Shown piece after piece: positions 29,713 to 40,944 of a stretch of 64,000 bases of DNA. The notes beneath the pieces are model-generated. The model was not told the DNA's origin, searched no databases, and saw only the letters and a list, made by a program, of their open reading frames with translations. A program made the translations under genes and the position numbers. Source of the stretch: Sthenelais limicola (lineage: Eukaryota; Annelida; Polychaeta; Phyllodocida; Sigalionidae); assembly GCA_942159475.1 (NCBI GenBank), contig OW804097.1:117402789-117466788 (forward strand). Direction: 5' to 3'. Each line of letters starts with the position of its first letter. Position 1 is the first letter of the stretch.

Positions 29713-30258
29713 CCATAAGAAATTCCAGGATTTTCGAGTTAATCCCAGACCCATTTGTGATGTGTTTTAGGAAAATGAGTCGCAAAAAATAGATTTTGAG
29801 ATTCCATTATATTTGAAAAGATGAGATCAAGCCGATTCCAACGATAGTAAACGGTTTAATAATCTAATAAGTATTTCTAGATTTTAATTTTGATATTTAT
29901 ATTTTTGAAAAAAAAGTTTGCAATATTTCTGGGGGGCAGTAAACAGTAAAGTTACTAAAAATAGTTCATATAAGGACCTTGAAAACAAAGGAAATATTTC
30001 AATCAGTGTCCTGAGATTTGATACATCAGGTGATAAACTCCCCAAATGTCAGAATATTCCAATAAAGCAATCTTGTAAAATAAACTCTGAAAAATATCAT
30101 TTTTGCGAATTGTGACTCATTTTCCTGGAACACATTACATTTTAGTGATTTTCGAGACCAGTTCCAGTGATTTTTCAGAATCCCAATTAAATTGAGTAAG
30201 TCATTCACCAATGTCAAAGTTGCAATATTATGATAACATAATTAAAACCGGTAAAGAT
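29713..30258. repeat. Family L segment split by a family C insertion
   Basis: 29713-29756 and 30139-30258 together match the continuous copy at about 27792-27965 (CCATAAGAAATTCCAGG through TTAAAACCGGTAAAGAT). The C element lies exactly between the parts. Confidence 0.85.
29757..30138. mobile_element. Family C element inserted into family L
   Basis: Starts GTGATGTGTTTTAGG and ends CTGGAACACATTAC. ATTT flanks both sides (29753-29756, 30139-30142) but occurs once in the empty copy near 27831. Confidence 0.92.
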
Positions 30259-30811
30259 ATTATCATTAACAAAGAAAACAAAGTACACGAAGAGGTATTT
30301 AGGGATTTTCCACGAATATGCAAATTTAATCAATTTAAATACATTCCTTTTTGCTTACAGATATTCGCGTTATACACTGTCTGAACGTACAATCAGTGGG
30401 TTACAAAAATAAGTGAACAAAATAAGTTGGTAAACATATACAAATTCCGTTGCAGTCCCCTTCCCAACCCGCGTAAGCACAATATAATACAATTTCCTTA
30501 CATAGAACGTCGGCTCGAATTTACATCAATCATCTAATGCATCTTCCTCGGATATAACCTTCGCTAGATCTTCCACTATTACATGGCATTTGCAATATTT
30601 TCTCTTCACTATATAAGATTTTGTAGTGCATCGAAATTTAGATAATAAAACTTTTAAAAACAGAGAATCTCAAGTTACCCACTGTAAATGTAAATAATTC
30701 TTAAAACCCAACCCCCACACTATTTCCCCACTTGCTCCCATCCCGTGAGCTTGTCAAAGTAGGCGCCTCCCATCCATGAATTAGGTTCCCATCAAGTTAA
30801 TTGAGTTTCGC

Positions 30812-30851
30812 TCAAGACGATTTGCTCCAAAACTTTCCGCTTCCTCGCAAC
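30812..30851 (-). CDS. COPS7: COPS7 exon 8 (C-terminus)
   Basis: Codes [12 protein letters not shown] then TGA, the conserved end of the family. Acceptor CAG in front of GTTGCGAGG. Confidence 0.94.
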
Positions 30852-33800
30852 CTGAAAATTGGAAAGAATAAAAAATGTATGACACAAAACATTAACTTCT
30901 GCCTATCATGATACATATTATATGGGTCAGATTTTCAGAAAATATACAATTGGCAGCTCTACACATTTAGGAAACTAGCCTAAATTAGGCTGAAAAATGA
31001 TGAATATTGGGTATATCTCAGTATATTTGGTATCATATTGATTTATAGTATCAGTTCTGTTATGTTAAACTGCATTTTGAAGCTCATTTGGGCCTTAAAT
31101 GTGGGCTATTTGAGAGAATTAGTGAAGGCGAATTGTACATTTTCTGAAAATCTGACCCATACAGGTACAACCCATAATTATGGCCAATAATAAATAAAAT
31201 AGCTTGTGTAATTACCCCCAAGGCTTTAGAGACCCAGCTACTTCCGATTGTAGATAAAGTTTCAGGATTTAGATAACTTTTTTCGATCATAACTGGTAAA
31301 TAGAAAGCGCGGAATAATCAGGAGAGGAACTGGAAAGAAACAAAAAAAAAGAAAAAAAAAGGAAAGAAACAAATCGTCCTTGTGACATTTTTGCTGTGAA
31401 TTGTGAGATCTGCCGCCATATATAATGTGAATATCTAAAATATGTAGACATAAGTGCAGAATTGAATAAAACAAAAATCTATTTAAAAAAATGATTTCCT
31501 ATAGTTGGGTCTCTACCACCTGTATCAACATTTTCAACTGATCTAAAGTAAACTGATATTTAAGACAAACATTTTGATGACCAAGAAAGTAAGAGTTTGC
31601 GAGAAAAATAATTGACGAAATTTGACCAATCAGATTTTGGGAATTATTGTTATAAATGGTGGGATTTCAAAAGTCCTGATTTTAGTACAAATACTGAATG
31701 CTTTCATTATAAATACTGAAGACTTGCATCCCTGCAAAACAGGATGACACAAGTAAGCTACAAGAAAGCGACACCCACCCTTTGGTTTTTGAGGATTTCT
31801 TAGAGGGTTTATCCGGTTGTGCTGGCACGTCTCGACTGTCTGTCACCATCGATTCCTCTCCGTCTTGTTGTTGAGATGTTTTAAGCGTTTTCTTGATATT
31901 CAAAACCTGGAAGGAGAGCAACGAGTTGGTTTTCACTAATCTTCACCTACGACTAAACCTCATTATTATAGGGGGCCTCCACTATCGGCAAGTAGCGGCG
32001 AATAGAGCAGCCAATAGATTGTTAACAAATGACCAGCAAGTAGCAGCGAATAGAAAATGTATTGGTAACGCAATTGGTAATGAGCTGTTCCACTGTGGCA
32101 AGTAGCAGCCAATAGTGGCGAATGAACGGCCAATGGCAATCTATTCGCCGAAGAAATCAAATCGTTTTGATTCTTCAGAAAATGACGGCAAGTTGCAGCC
32201 AATGACTTGCCACTCATTTGCACCACCTCCTCCACTATCGGCAAGTAGCATTACCAATAGAGTGGACAATAATTGCCAATGGCCAATGATTGGCCGCTCT
32301 ATTGGTAACGCTACTTGCCGATAGTGGAGGCCACCTATTAGAAATGAATTTCTATACTTTAAGGGATGATGTTTTTCGCCCAAGACCTCAACTCAAGACC
32401 CGTTTCAACTGTGTGAAATGGAGGTCCTCATAAAGGAATCAACAAACTTTAAATATGTAAATGTTAGCAGTATCGCCGTGCCAATAAAGTGAAAGATAAC
32501 ACTTTCAATTAGATTAGAGATGACAACAAGATGAAGTTGAACATATCGGCACTGGACATGGTGTACACTGAAAGACCAGATTATTATCTGAAGTGTATCA
32601 CCAGTTTTGTAGTTTTTGTAAAATAAAAAAATCATTACTATTACATGTATTATATGGTTGTCTTTATGTGCGACTATACCACATTCAATGGATCAACCAT
32701 CTCAACCACTGATAAGTCAAACTACATGTATATATTCCATTGTTACTCATCTACACCCAACCTAGGAACATATGTGATGTGTTTCAGGAAAATGAGTCAT
32801 AAGTCGCAAAATGGATATTTTTCAAAGTGATTTATGCATAAGATATCTTTGTTGGAAAATTCTAATTTTTGGGTACTTAATGCTGCTAGTATACATGTAC
32901 AAAATCTCAAGGCAATGTATTAAATATATCTATGCATTTTTAAGGTCATCTTATGAAGTATATTTAGGTACTTTATTAGTAATTATCCACCCAAAATATC
33001 AATAACTTTTCAAAAATGAATACATCAAACTTATAATATAGAAACACTACTTAAATGACCTTGATGTTTACTACCATTAGAATCGGCTTGATCTCATCTA
33101 TTCAGATATGATAATATCTCAAAATCCATTTTTTGCGGCTTGTGACTCATTTTCCTGAAACATATCACATATTGTATTCCTTCCTCTGCTCAGCGCCACA
33201 TCTACATCAACCTTTCCTCCAGTACAACCTCAACTACCATCTGATAATATCTTCTACCCTTCATACATAGCATTGGTTTGAAAACTCCACCGTGTCCGGG
33301 ACTCGAACCCATGCCTCACACATCAGGCTTTCAATAACTGTAACTAAATTATCCATCAAATCCAAAATGAGACAAAGGCTTTAATACTTGACCAAACTTA
33401 CCTCGGCTTCTACATGTGCTTTCAGTTTGTTCTGTGTATCTCGGTTTGTGTTGGCTTTGTTAATCTGCGACTCAATGCCTGCCAACCCGGCTTCACAACT
33501 TGTGCACCTGAAGGAAAGAAATATTCGATTTATGAATGTTTTATATGATCACCAAACCAACCAAGACATCCTTTTAAATATTGAACCGAAAGTTGATTAC
33601 AAAATTCGAAAAGTATACCCGAGCTACCCGGGCCTTCACCGGTTCAGATTTCGCTTAAGATAAGATAAGATAAGTTGGTTTTTATTTGCCATTTTCAATG
33701 AGTACAGAGGAGTACAAATGAGTAGGATAAGGAATTGACAAAGGTCGACATGCCTTCATGATAGAGCGAAGGTACCATTTCTTCCGGCTGTTACCGAATG

Positions 33801-36800
33801 TGTCGGCTTATGTGTCAGGTCGTCAAAAAATGTACAATCGGCAGCTCTAAACATTTAGTAAATTCTACTAAAAAATGGTAAAAACTAGGTATATATATAT
33901 CTAAGTATATTTGATATTGCGTTGATTCAAAAAATCTGTTCGGTTAATTGATCTGTATTTTGACCTCAGTTTTCTCTTAAATTTGGGTGATTTGAGTGGA
34001 ATGATGGAAGGCGAATTGTACATTTTCTGACGATCTGACCCTTATATGGAGACAAATTCCACTGGGAAACTTTTTTTTATTACAAATAAAGGCCAATACA
34101 TTTACAATAGTTTAACAAAGACGCGTGTTGACTCTGTCGATGTCTTGTAGCGTTGCCTATACACATTTTCTAATTACTCATTTACTTATTACCTCTCTCA
34201 TATTAAATATCAATTCTACAGCGACTATTTCTCATACTTCTCACAATTATAGTTCGTACTATACGTACTATACTGTACTATACTACTAATTTCTATAATA
34301 ATTCAGCATTTTATAATTCTTCGATTCTTTTTTCATCGTTGATCTTATTCAAGCATACAATTCTTCAACATACATTATTCAATACAAATCGAGCATAGGC
34401 TGTTTTTACAGGTTTTCTTCTTTTTTTTTATCGCCTATGGCCCTGAAAAGGGCTTTTTACTTACCAATCCTGAAGTACTTGTATGATTTCGCCGATAGCC
34501 TCTGGGTGAATATCTCTGCCGATAGCGTAATCTACCTCCAGTTGTTGATTGTGTTGATCTAACTTCCCGCGGATGATATCGGCATAAATTACCTCTATAA
34601 TGAGATCCTAAACAGACGAGGACAAAAGGGTTACAATTCGCCGATAATGTGTCATTTTGTCACTGATTGAAGTATCAGATTACAAATATGATATAATTAA
34701 CTTTTATTATTTTTTTTGTATGTTTTTATTGGCCACATCATTTAATATATTTACAAAAAATACGCATAACCACTTATGCGTATGCTTTCTTCAGGGCACT
34801 TTAGGAAGAACTATGCGTGCATAGAAAGAGAAATGACCCTTTTCTATGTAATTGTATTGCAATTTGGAAATAAAAAAACTTATATATATATATATGTGAT
34901 ATATTTGCTTCTAATTGTGAAAACTTACCTCAAGTTCCCTAAGATTTTTAAGGTCTAATTCTTGGAGAAGGATTGAGTATGGAATGCACTGAAAATAACA
35001 ACAAAGGATTTTGTTTAGGGTAAGGCAAGAATGAGTATGGAATGCACTGAAAATAACAACGATGTTATCCGTCATATTTATACCAAGCCACATAAAACTC
35101 ATTGTCCGGATAATGAATTACCATGTAACAAATCTTCTATAATAAACAATAATAGCCTCCAATTTCAAATATAGAAATATATAAACTTTCCATACATTAT
35201 GCACATTTATTTCCTAATGACTGATCAGTGTTCACAATTTAAACATAAAAATTGATAGAATTGTGAATTAAAACTATATATATATAAGCACTAGGTGTAA
35301 CTTAAATTTCCAACTAGGAAAGATAGATTTAAAAAATAGCAATTGAACTCATCTCACAATCGATCAAAAAGAAGTCCTGCAGCTGAAAATGATTCCATTT
35401 TGAGCGCACAGTTTTACTTACGTTCACTTTGCTTTTAGTTCCTAGAGACACTACTGTTAAGTGGCGAAGTTTCTTCAGCATGACTGGGCTTACTTCTGGT
35501 AAAGTGCTCGCGTTAGCTGCAATTATTGAAAACAGATTTGGTGCTTTTCATAGGAAACTGATATATGATTGATAGCTTCCAATTAAATACATATGGGTCA
35601 GATTTTCAGAAAATGCACAATTTACAGTTCTACACATCTCTCAAACTCTGCTAAATTAAAGTGAAAAATGATAGATACTGAGTATATCTTGAGTGTATTC
35701 TGTATTGTATTCATTCAATAAATTTGTCTGGTTATGTTGAACTGTATTTTGAACCTGATTTTTGTCTTAAATTTTGGTTATTTGACAGGATTGGTGAAGG
35801 CGAACTGTACATTTTCTGAAAACTGGACCCATATACGGTCAAGTCGCCAGAAAATGCACAATACGCCTTCACCAATCCTCTCCACAACAAAAACAAATTC
35901 AAGAGAAAAAAGGCGGTTCAAATTACATTTCAACGTAAACAAACATAATTTTCCAATCAAAGCAATACCTAATATATACTACTCATGTATACATAGCTTT
36001 CTCATTTGTCTGCCTAAGTGAGTAGAAATTACTAAATGTGTACAGCTGCCGATTGTACATTTTCTGACGTTCTGACCCATAAATGTCTGCACACACCGGA
36101 ATGTATGCTATACAGTATGGGTGGTGCCATTCGCCAGATATAGTATATTTTTTGCATCACTAAACACAATTAATCAAATATATAATTTCAGTGGTTTTGT
36201 CATATGGGTCAGATTTTCAGAAAATGTACAATTGGCAGCTGTACACATTCAGGAAATTCCGCTAAATTTGGCTGGAAAATGAAGAATACCGGGATTATTT
36301 GAGTATATTTTGGTATCACATTGGTTTAAAGTATCAGTTCTGTTATGTTAAACTGCATTTTGAAGCTCATTTTTGTCTTAAATGTGGGATATTTGAAAGG
36401 ATTGGTGAAGGTGAATTGTACATTTTCTGAAAATCTGACCCCATATATAGATTATGTTCATCTTCCCTTCCACCATGTTTACCCAGCTCTATGTATTGAT
36501 ACAGAATGGTCGGTCGGGGTCAGCATCATGATGTAACCATGGCAACTCCAACTGACCACTACCCGTCTCTGTCTACCATCAGAGCTAGCCCCCCCGGCCC
36601 TGCTCTCCATAAAAATAAACCCTAACTGTCGTGTGTTGTGACTATCAGGACATGACGCATTGAATAGCGTTGCTCTGTATGGTTTCCATCTTACCTCTGA
36701 ACGGTAACGATCGCTGTAAATAGGTATTTTTTTAAAAGAATGACACTAGCACTATGGATCAACCAAGACTTTTTTCTGGGGATCACACACACCAGGGGTG

Positions 36801-37547
36801 TGACCAGTGTAATTACTACTAGAGGTTGCAAGAGGTCGTGCTAGGCCTCCGTGCACCAGGTAGCACTTCACTCGTCCATTCTCTTCTCAGCCACAGAGCT
36901 GACCACTACTACTCAGAAAAAAAATGTTCTTTGTTGTTTGTTGAATAAAAGGGGAATCAAGGCAACTTGTTCTCTCACAGCCCATACACTGTTTCGTTAT
37001 ATATATTCGTTGCCTTATGCCAGCTTAACAGAATAACAAAAAAATATATCAATACCTTTATAGTCACTGTATGTCCCATACGCAAACAGATTAAGAAGCT
37101 TGAAGTAAGCAGCGTGCTGTCCACTGTTCAGCTAGAAGACAAATAGGAATACTCAATCAGATTTATACAAGTTTATAAATCATAAAGAGTTTCGAATCTC
37201 CATTACTTAAATGGCAGCGATTAGAATGGATAGAAGTTAGTCTCAATTGAGTTGAAATGGTTTATAAATTATAAAGAGTTTCTCCATTACTTAAATGGCA
37301 GCGATTAGAATGGATAGAAGTTAGTCTCAATTGGGTTGAAATGAAAATAAATGTATAATTCCATTAGGTAATGAGATGCACTTACTTCTTGTATATTGGG
37401 AGAGTCAAGTAGTTCGCCAAATACATATACACCGGGAGCTTCCAGGGCTTGTTTGATAAGCTCGACCGCTGCAGCCCCTTTCGCACCTTTAGCAAGGAGA
37501 ACAAACTGTTCCAGGGGGTTCCCAACCACCGGCTTATCAGCGGCCAT
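30812..37547 (-). CDS. COPS7: COP9 signalosome complex subunit 7, 8 coding exons
   Basis: Join on the complement: 37547-37386, 37131-37056, 35516-35422, 34988-34929, 34607-34465, 33507-33402, 31906-31779, 30851-30812. The sum is 810 nt, 269 residues plus TGA; human COPS7A and COPS7B are of similar length. It matches block by block: [81 protein letters not shown], and the C-terminal [12 protein letters not shown]. Residues 1 to about 160 form the PCI domain; a lysine-rich tail follows. The subunit is part of the complex that removes NEDD8 from cullins and so regulates ubiquitin ligases. Vertebrates have 7A and 7B; this looks like the single ancestral type. All phases join and no break is seen. 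Confidence 0.96.
30924..31158. mobile_element. Family A MITE
   Basis: 235 bp with both ends intact, in intron 7 of COPS7. Confidence 0.87.
31779..31906 (-). CDS. COPS7: COPS7 exon 7 (lysine-rich tail)
   Basis: Codes [20 protein letters not shown] through KSSKTK. Donor GG|GTGGGT, ends in phase 2. NIKKTLK matches the NLKKTIK of human 7A. Confidence 0.93.
31973..32334. mobile_element. Family H inverted-repeat element
   Basis: Outer arms are GGGCCTCCACTATCGGCAAG and CTTGCCGATAGTGGAGGCC. Internal partial copies (CCACTGTGGCAAGTAGC at about 32091; CTCCACTATCGGCAAGTAGC at about 32230) suggest one element inserted in another. Only seen here. Confidence 0.75.
32774..33168. mobile_element. Family C element, full length
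   Basis: Starts GTGATGTGTTTCAGGAAAAT and ends CCTGAAACATATCAC, flanked by ATAT at 32770-32773 and 33169-33172. Confidence 0.9.
33285..33365 (-). repeat. tRNA-like (possible SINE) fragment
   Basis: On the - strand: an A-box-like TAATTTAGTTACAG, then about 35 nt later GGGTTCGAGTCCC, an exact Pol III B box. The stem pairing needed for a true tRNA is not evident, so a tRNA-derived SINE head fits better. It is 37 bp or more from the coding exon at 33402-33507. Confidence 0.45.
33402..33507 (-). CDS. COPS7: COPS7 exon 6
   Basis: Codes [20 protein letters not shown] through KAHVEAE, matching [20 protein letters not shown]. Acceptor CCTTCAG, donor GAG|GTAAGT. Confidence 0.95.
33655..33676. repeat. 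Short (AGATA)n tandem
   Basis: About four AAGATAAGATA-type units. Confidence 0.85.
33812..34041. mobile_element. Family A MITE, GGTCGTCAA subfamily
   Basis: Starts GTGTCAGGTCGTCAAAAAAT and ends TTTTCTGACGATCTGACCC. Confidence 0.75.
34465..34607 (-). CDS. COPS7: COPS7 exon 5
   Basis: Codes [20 protein letters not shown] through IIQVLQD, the core of the winged-helix part of the PCI domain. Phase 0 in, phase 2 out. Confidence 0.95.
34929..34988 (-). CDS. COPS7: COPS7 exon 4
   Basis: 20 codons, [20 protein letters not shown]. Acceptor TTATTTTCAG, donor GAG|GTAAGT. A copy of its first bases and acceptor lies 58 bp further upstream. Confidence 0.95.
35032..35059 (-). repeat. COPS7: Duplicated 3' splice site of COPS7 exon 4
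   Basis: The 28-bp stretch GAGTATGGAATGCACTGAAA plus ATAACAAC occurs at 34974-35001, spanning the real acceptor, and at 35032-35059. Confidence 0.85.
35422..35516 (-). CDS. COPS7: COPS7 exon 3
   Basis: Codes [20 protein letters not shown] through GTKSKVN. Acceptor AATTGCAG, donor AAC|GTAAGT. Confidence 0.94.
35595..35830. mobile_element. Family A MITE
   Basis: Ends GGGTCAGATTTTCAGAAAAT and AAAACTGGACCC, with ATAT on both sides. Confidence 0.87.
35837..36078. mobile_element. Family A MITE adjacent to the previous copy
   Basis: Starts GGTCAAGTCGCCAGAAAATG and ends TTCTGACGTTCTGACCC. It is only about 6 bp from the preceding copy and belongs to the more diverged subfamily. Confidence 0.75.
36206..36440. 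mobile_element. Family A MITE
   Basis: Intact ends; CATAT precedes it and CATAT follows. Confidence 0.88.
36533..36546. promoter_or_regulatory. RFX-type X-box match
   Basis: GTAACCATGGCAAC, a full match to the bipartite RFX consensus, in intron 2 of COPS7. Motif evidence only. Confidence 0.35.
37056..37131 (-). CDS. COPS7: COPS7 exon 2
   Basis: Codes [20 protein letters not shown] through SDYK. Acceptor TCTTCTAG, donor AAAG|GTATTG, phase 0 in, phase 1 out. Confidence 0.94.
37170..37347. repeat. Tandem duplication of about 90 bp in COPS7 intron 1
   Basis: TTTATAAATYATAAAGAGTT through TTAGTCTCAATTGRGTTGAA occurs twice in direct order, the second copy about 8 bp shorter. Confidence 0.9.
37386..37547 (-). 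CDS. COPS7: COPS7 exon 1 of the coding sequence
   Basis: 54 codons from ATG at 37547: [20 protein letters not shown] through SPNIQE. An acceptor (TACTTTTCAG) lies 13 nt before the ATG, so a separate untranslated exon must lie upstream. The in-frame extension to 37607 runs through that acceptor and is not used here. Confidence 0.94.
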
Positions 37548-37685
37548 GATGCAGAATAGTCTGAAAAGTACACGGTAGGTTTTACGTGCTGCTCGTCCTG
37601 CTGCCATAGCAGGGACATAACTAGCCAGTTCAACCAGGCCAGGGCCGGTCTCCTTGGGCGAGTGGATTCTGTCATAACATGATAA

Positions 37686-37845
37686 GGCAGAGAGAGAGGG
37701 GGGAGGATAGGGAGAGAGAGGGGGAGGATAGGGAGGGATAGGGAGAGAGCGAGGGTTGGGGTGGGGGAATGAGGGAGACAGAGACAGAGAGAGAGGGAGG
37801 GGGAGACAGAGAGGGAGGGAGAGAGGGGGGGAGACACACAGAGAC

Positions 37846-37886
<41 letters not shown>

Positions 37887-37902
37887 GAGAGACAGAGGCA
37901 GA
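37686..37902. repeat. Purine-rich GA/GGGA repeat upstream of COPS7 coding exon 1
   Basis: On the + strand a run of GAGAGAGAGGGGGAGG-type sequence, ending in a plain (GA)n. On the coding strand it is pyrimidine. Open frames across it (SLSLSLS) are artefacts. Confidence 0.93.
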
Positions 37903-40424
37903 CACCTTTTCTAGTGTATACTATATACACTAGTCTACAAAAACAGTAGATTTGGGTTGGAGTTTTTTTTTTATATCAAACATAAGCATTAAAAAATTAC
38001 GCAATTGGTGGCCACACTTGACTTTGTCAAATGAGGAGGACATCATATTGAGAAGCTTGAGTATATAATAAATAGTTTTTACTATAGTCTATACTGTCTA
38101 TAATATAGCTTTCTTAATCACATTCCTTCCAAATTTGGGAAAACTTAATTCACATTGCCGATTGGTTACTCATATTAACCCTGTTTGCAACTATGTCTAG
38201 GAGAAAACCGCCCACGTCTACTCACCGCCTTGCTACTATTAATTATTAAAATCAAGTAAGGCTATAATAATAATATACTTATTATGAGTTACACTCATAG
38301 TTAACCTCTCACTTTTTCAATGTCATACTCATGATTAGTCACACTTGTTGTAGCGAGGTGTCCAATTTGTTATTGTATGGATTCCATTGTATGTATATGG
38401 GCCTACCTAACCCTCCCTGAATGGCCTGATCATACTTTCAAGTTCACAATCACAGTACAAAGAAAGTCACTCTAGACAGCTAGAGTATCCATTTCTAGTC
38501 TCTACTGTCCCAAGTATGGCAGAAGGGACTGGTTATACTGGCTAAGACAATCCCAGACTAGTATGTGAAGAGTTACGGTCAATACTTCACGACAAAGTAG
38601 AATAGGCTAGTTACTCAGTGAGTCTCAGTACTCAGCCACTGCCAGTCTCAGTACTCAGCCACTGCCAGTCAACTGGGTTTTGGATGCCGCACTGTCATTG
38701 ATCAAAACGTTAGTTTTTAAACGACATTTCACGCAAATCTAAGGTCTTTCTAACATTAGTTGCTTAAGAAGACTATAGTCTTAATCTACTACGCAACAAA
38801 CATGAATAACATTCATAAATATACTTACGAAACGCTAGAAATACAGGCACAAATGACTATGGTCGTCTTGACCGGAACAGGAAGTAGAACACGCAAATTA
38901 GGCAAAAGCACAGGACCATTCAAAGGCGATGCAACGAAGTTTAAAGTTTACACACAAGAGGGCAGTCAGACAGCAGGACCGGATAACAAGTCTTTGCAAG
39001 CGCCGAAATTTAGGGCTAGAGGGCTATGTCTACCGTATCCATACACTGACTACTACATCCGTTCGCACTGACGTTGTTTCACATCCATTGGTATCTATTG
39101 GTATGAATGGAAACATTTATACTCTTTCGTTCATTCGGGTGATACAGTTCCAATGCTCAAGAGATGTTTTCAATAAGTACTTGTTACGCCTTACGGATAA
39201 CAAAATGTGGATTTTAATATCCCTACTGCACTGACATAGTCATAGCATACGATGTTAACATGATTTCAAATGTTGTCCCATGCCATGGTATCGGCGCTAT
39301 GGGCAGAATATAGAACTATATTCTTTAGAATAGCTCCTTTTCTGAACCCAAGATTAAATAAAATCTAAAAAAAAAACTTTGTTTCGAATTCTAAGCTGAT
39401 GTGGTGATGTGGGTGGCAGCAACTTGGTAGCGATTTCATAAACTGTAATATTCTCCGCTAATTAAATTTTTTAGCATTGGCCTAAAATATCCACAAAAGG
39501 AAAGTTGTGATAAATAGAAGTTATCCGTACGAGCGCCCGGTATGAGCGTCGCTTGATATGTTAACAACCAATTAGAATATTAAGTGTAGGCTATTATTAC
39601 TATTATCAAAGGTTTAGGCGAATATAATAATTAATTTATGGCACAATAAAAGTTGCTCGAGGCAACAAGTGTCATTAATTGGGGAGACATTAACAACATC
39701 AAGGTAATCAAGAAGTAAGCTAGGTTAGCCTATTCGGTGCTGGGGGTGCCTTGTCGACAGCGGCTAAATTCTGGCGGAGCCCTGGGGCATTTTTTCGAGA
39801 TTCATCTAAATCAAAACAACCATAATTATGGCATTTTGGCATTTCTTTTTTATACATTTTTCTTCCAATAATTGTCACAACCTTGACGTCAACTAGTGAT
39901 ACTTTTCTGGATGAATAATTACTTTTTTTTAAATTCGATTCTTTCAATTAATTTTCTCCGCACTTAAAGTTTCTTTCTGCCTCTACCCTGTATCACAGGA
40001 TTGTATTCTAAAATGATTAAATTTACAGAGTGTAAAATGAATACTCGCCGTACTCGGGCACAAAATTATGCGGGCGGGTAAAACCAAAAAGTTAAGTTAA
40101 GGAAAGTGAGAAAAAGAGAGACAGAAAGATTAGTAAAAAAACGTCCATTGTGTGTTTGAGTAATTCAGTATTCAAGTATAATATCATTGTAATTATCATA
40201 GTGTATCATGATCTTACCTAAAATAGTATGACGATATATTATACCAAGTATTCTGTACGGAATCGTTGGAAAGTGATAGTTAGACAACGCATGAAAACAA
40301 TCTGTTAAAGGTTTTGCATTTTTATTTCTTTTCCCACCAACTTTATCTGTTGAGGATTTCATTGATGAGTGGTTTGTTTGCAGGTAATTAAATTTCTTCC
40401 GTCTGTCTTTCTCCCACACTTTCT

Positions 40425-40427
<3 letters not shown>

Positions 40428-40462
<35 letters not shown>

Positions 40463-40700
40463 GAGAGGGAGAGAGAGAGGGAGAGGGAGAGGGAGAGGAA
40501 GAGGGAGAGGGGGGAGAGGGAGAGAGAGAGGGAGAGGAAGAGGGAGAGGGAGAGGGAGAGAGAGAGGGGGAGAGGGAGAGAGAGAGGGGGGAGAGGGAGA
40601 GGGAGAGGGAGAGGGAGAGGGATAAAGAAATGACTGAGAAAGGGAGGGGGAGGGGAGAGTGGGAGATAAATGTCAGACAGGGAGAGGGAGGGGGGGCGGA
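40428..40700. repeat. GA/GGGA purine repeat
   Basis: Long run of GAGAGAGAGAGGGGGAGAGG-type units on the + strand; the other strand is pyrimidine. Confidence 0.95.
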
Positions 40701-40944
40701 GCAAAAGATAAGTAGGACGGCAGCGGATTCCTGTCTGTCCTATGTGTACACTTATAAATATATATGGAACTCGGATAATCTATTAGCCATTAGGACGAAA
40801 GCTCTTATATTGTTTTGGTACAAAGAAACGATGACATTTCATAATTTGAATTTTCATAGTGTGACAGAAATCAATTGAACTTCTTAAATTGAGGGCGAGT
40901 TAATTTCTGTGTGGGCGGGTAAACATCTGATTTCACCCACCAAC

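Larger units (their letters stand above)
22498..30811. other. Intergenic region between two converging genes
   Basis: No coding exon recognised. It holds the 3' untranslated sequence of both genes (ends not placed; the first clear AATAAA on the + strand outside repeats is near 23,820) and copies of families A, C, D and L. The stretch 25,540-26,970 is plain AT-rich DNA with no structure I can name. Confidence 0.6.

Noticed and set aside
30026..30217. Short open frames inside families A and C (for example 15094-15369 beyond the exon, 27078-27311, 36345-36536, 61595-61858)
   Set aside because: They recur wherever the repeat recurs and consist of repeat sequence. Only the splice-bounded part 15133-15236 is real coding sequence.
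37548..37607. Twenty extra N-terminal codons for COPS7 starting at 37607
   Set aside because: A good acceptor (TACTTTTCAG) lies between them and the ATG at 37547, and the family starts near 37547.
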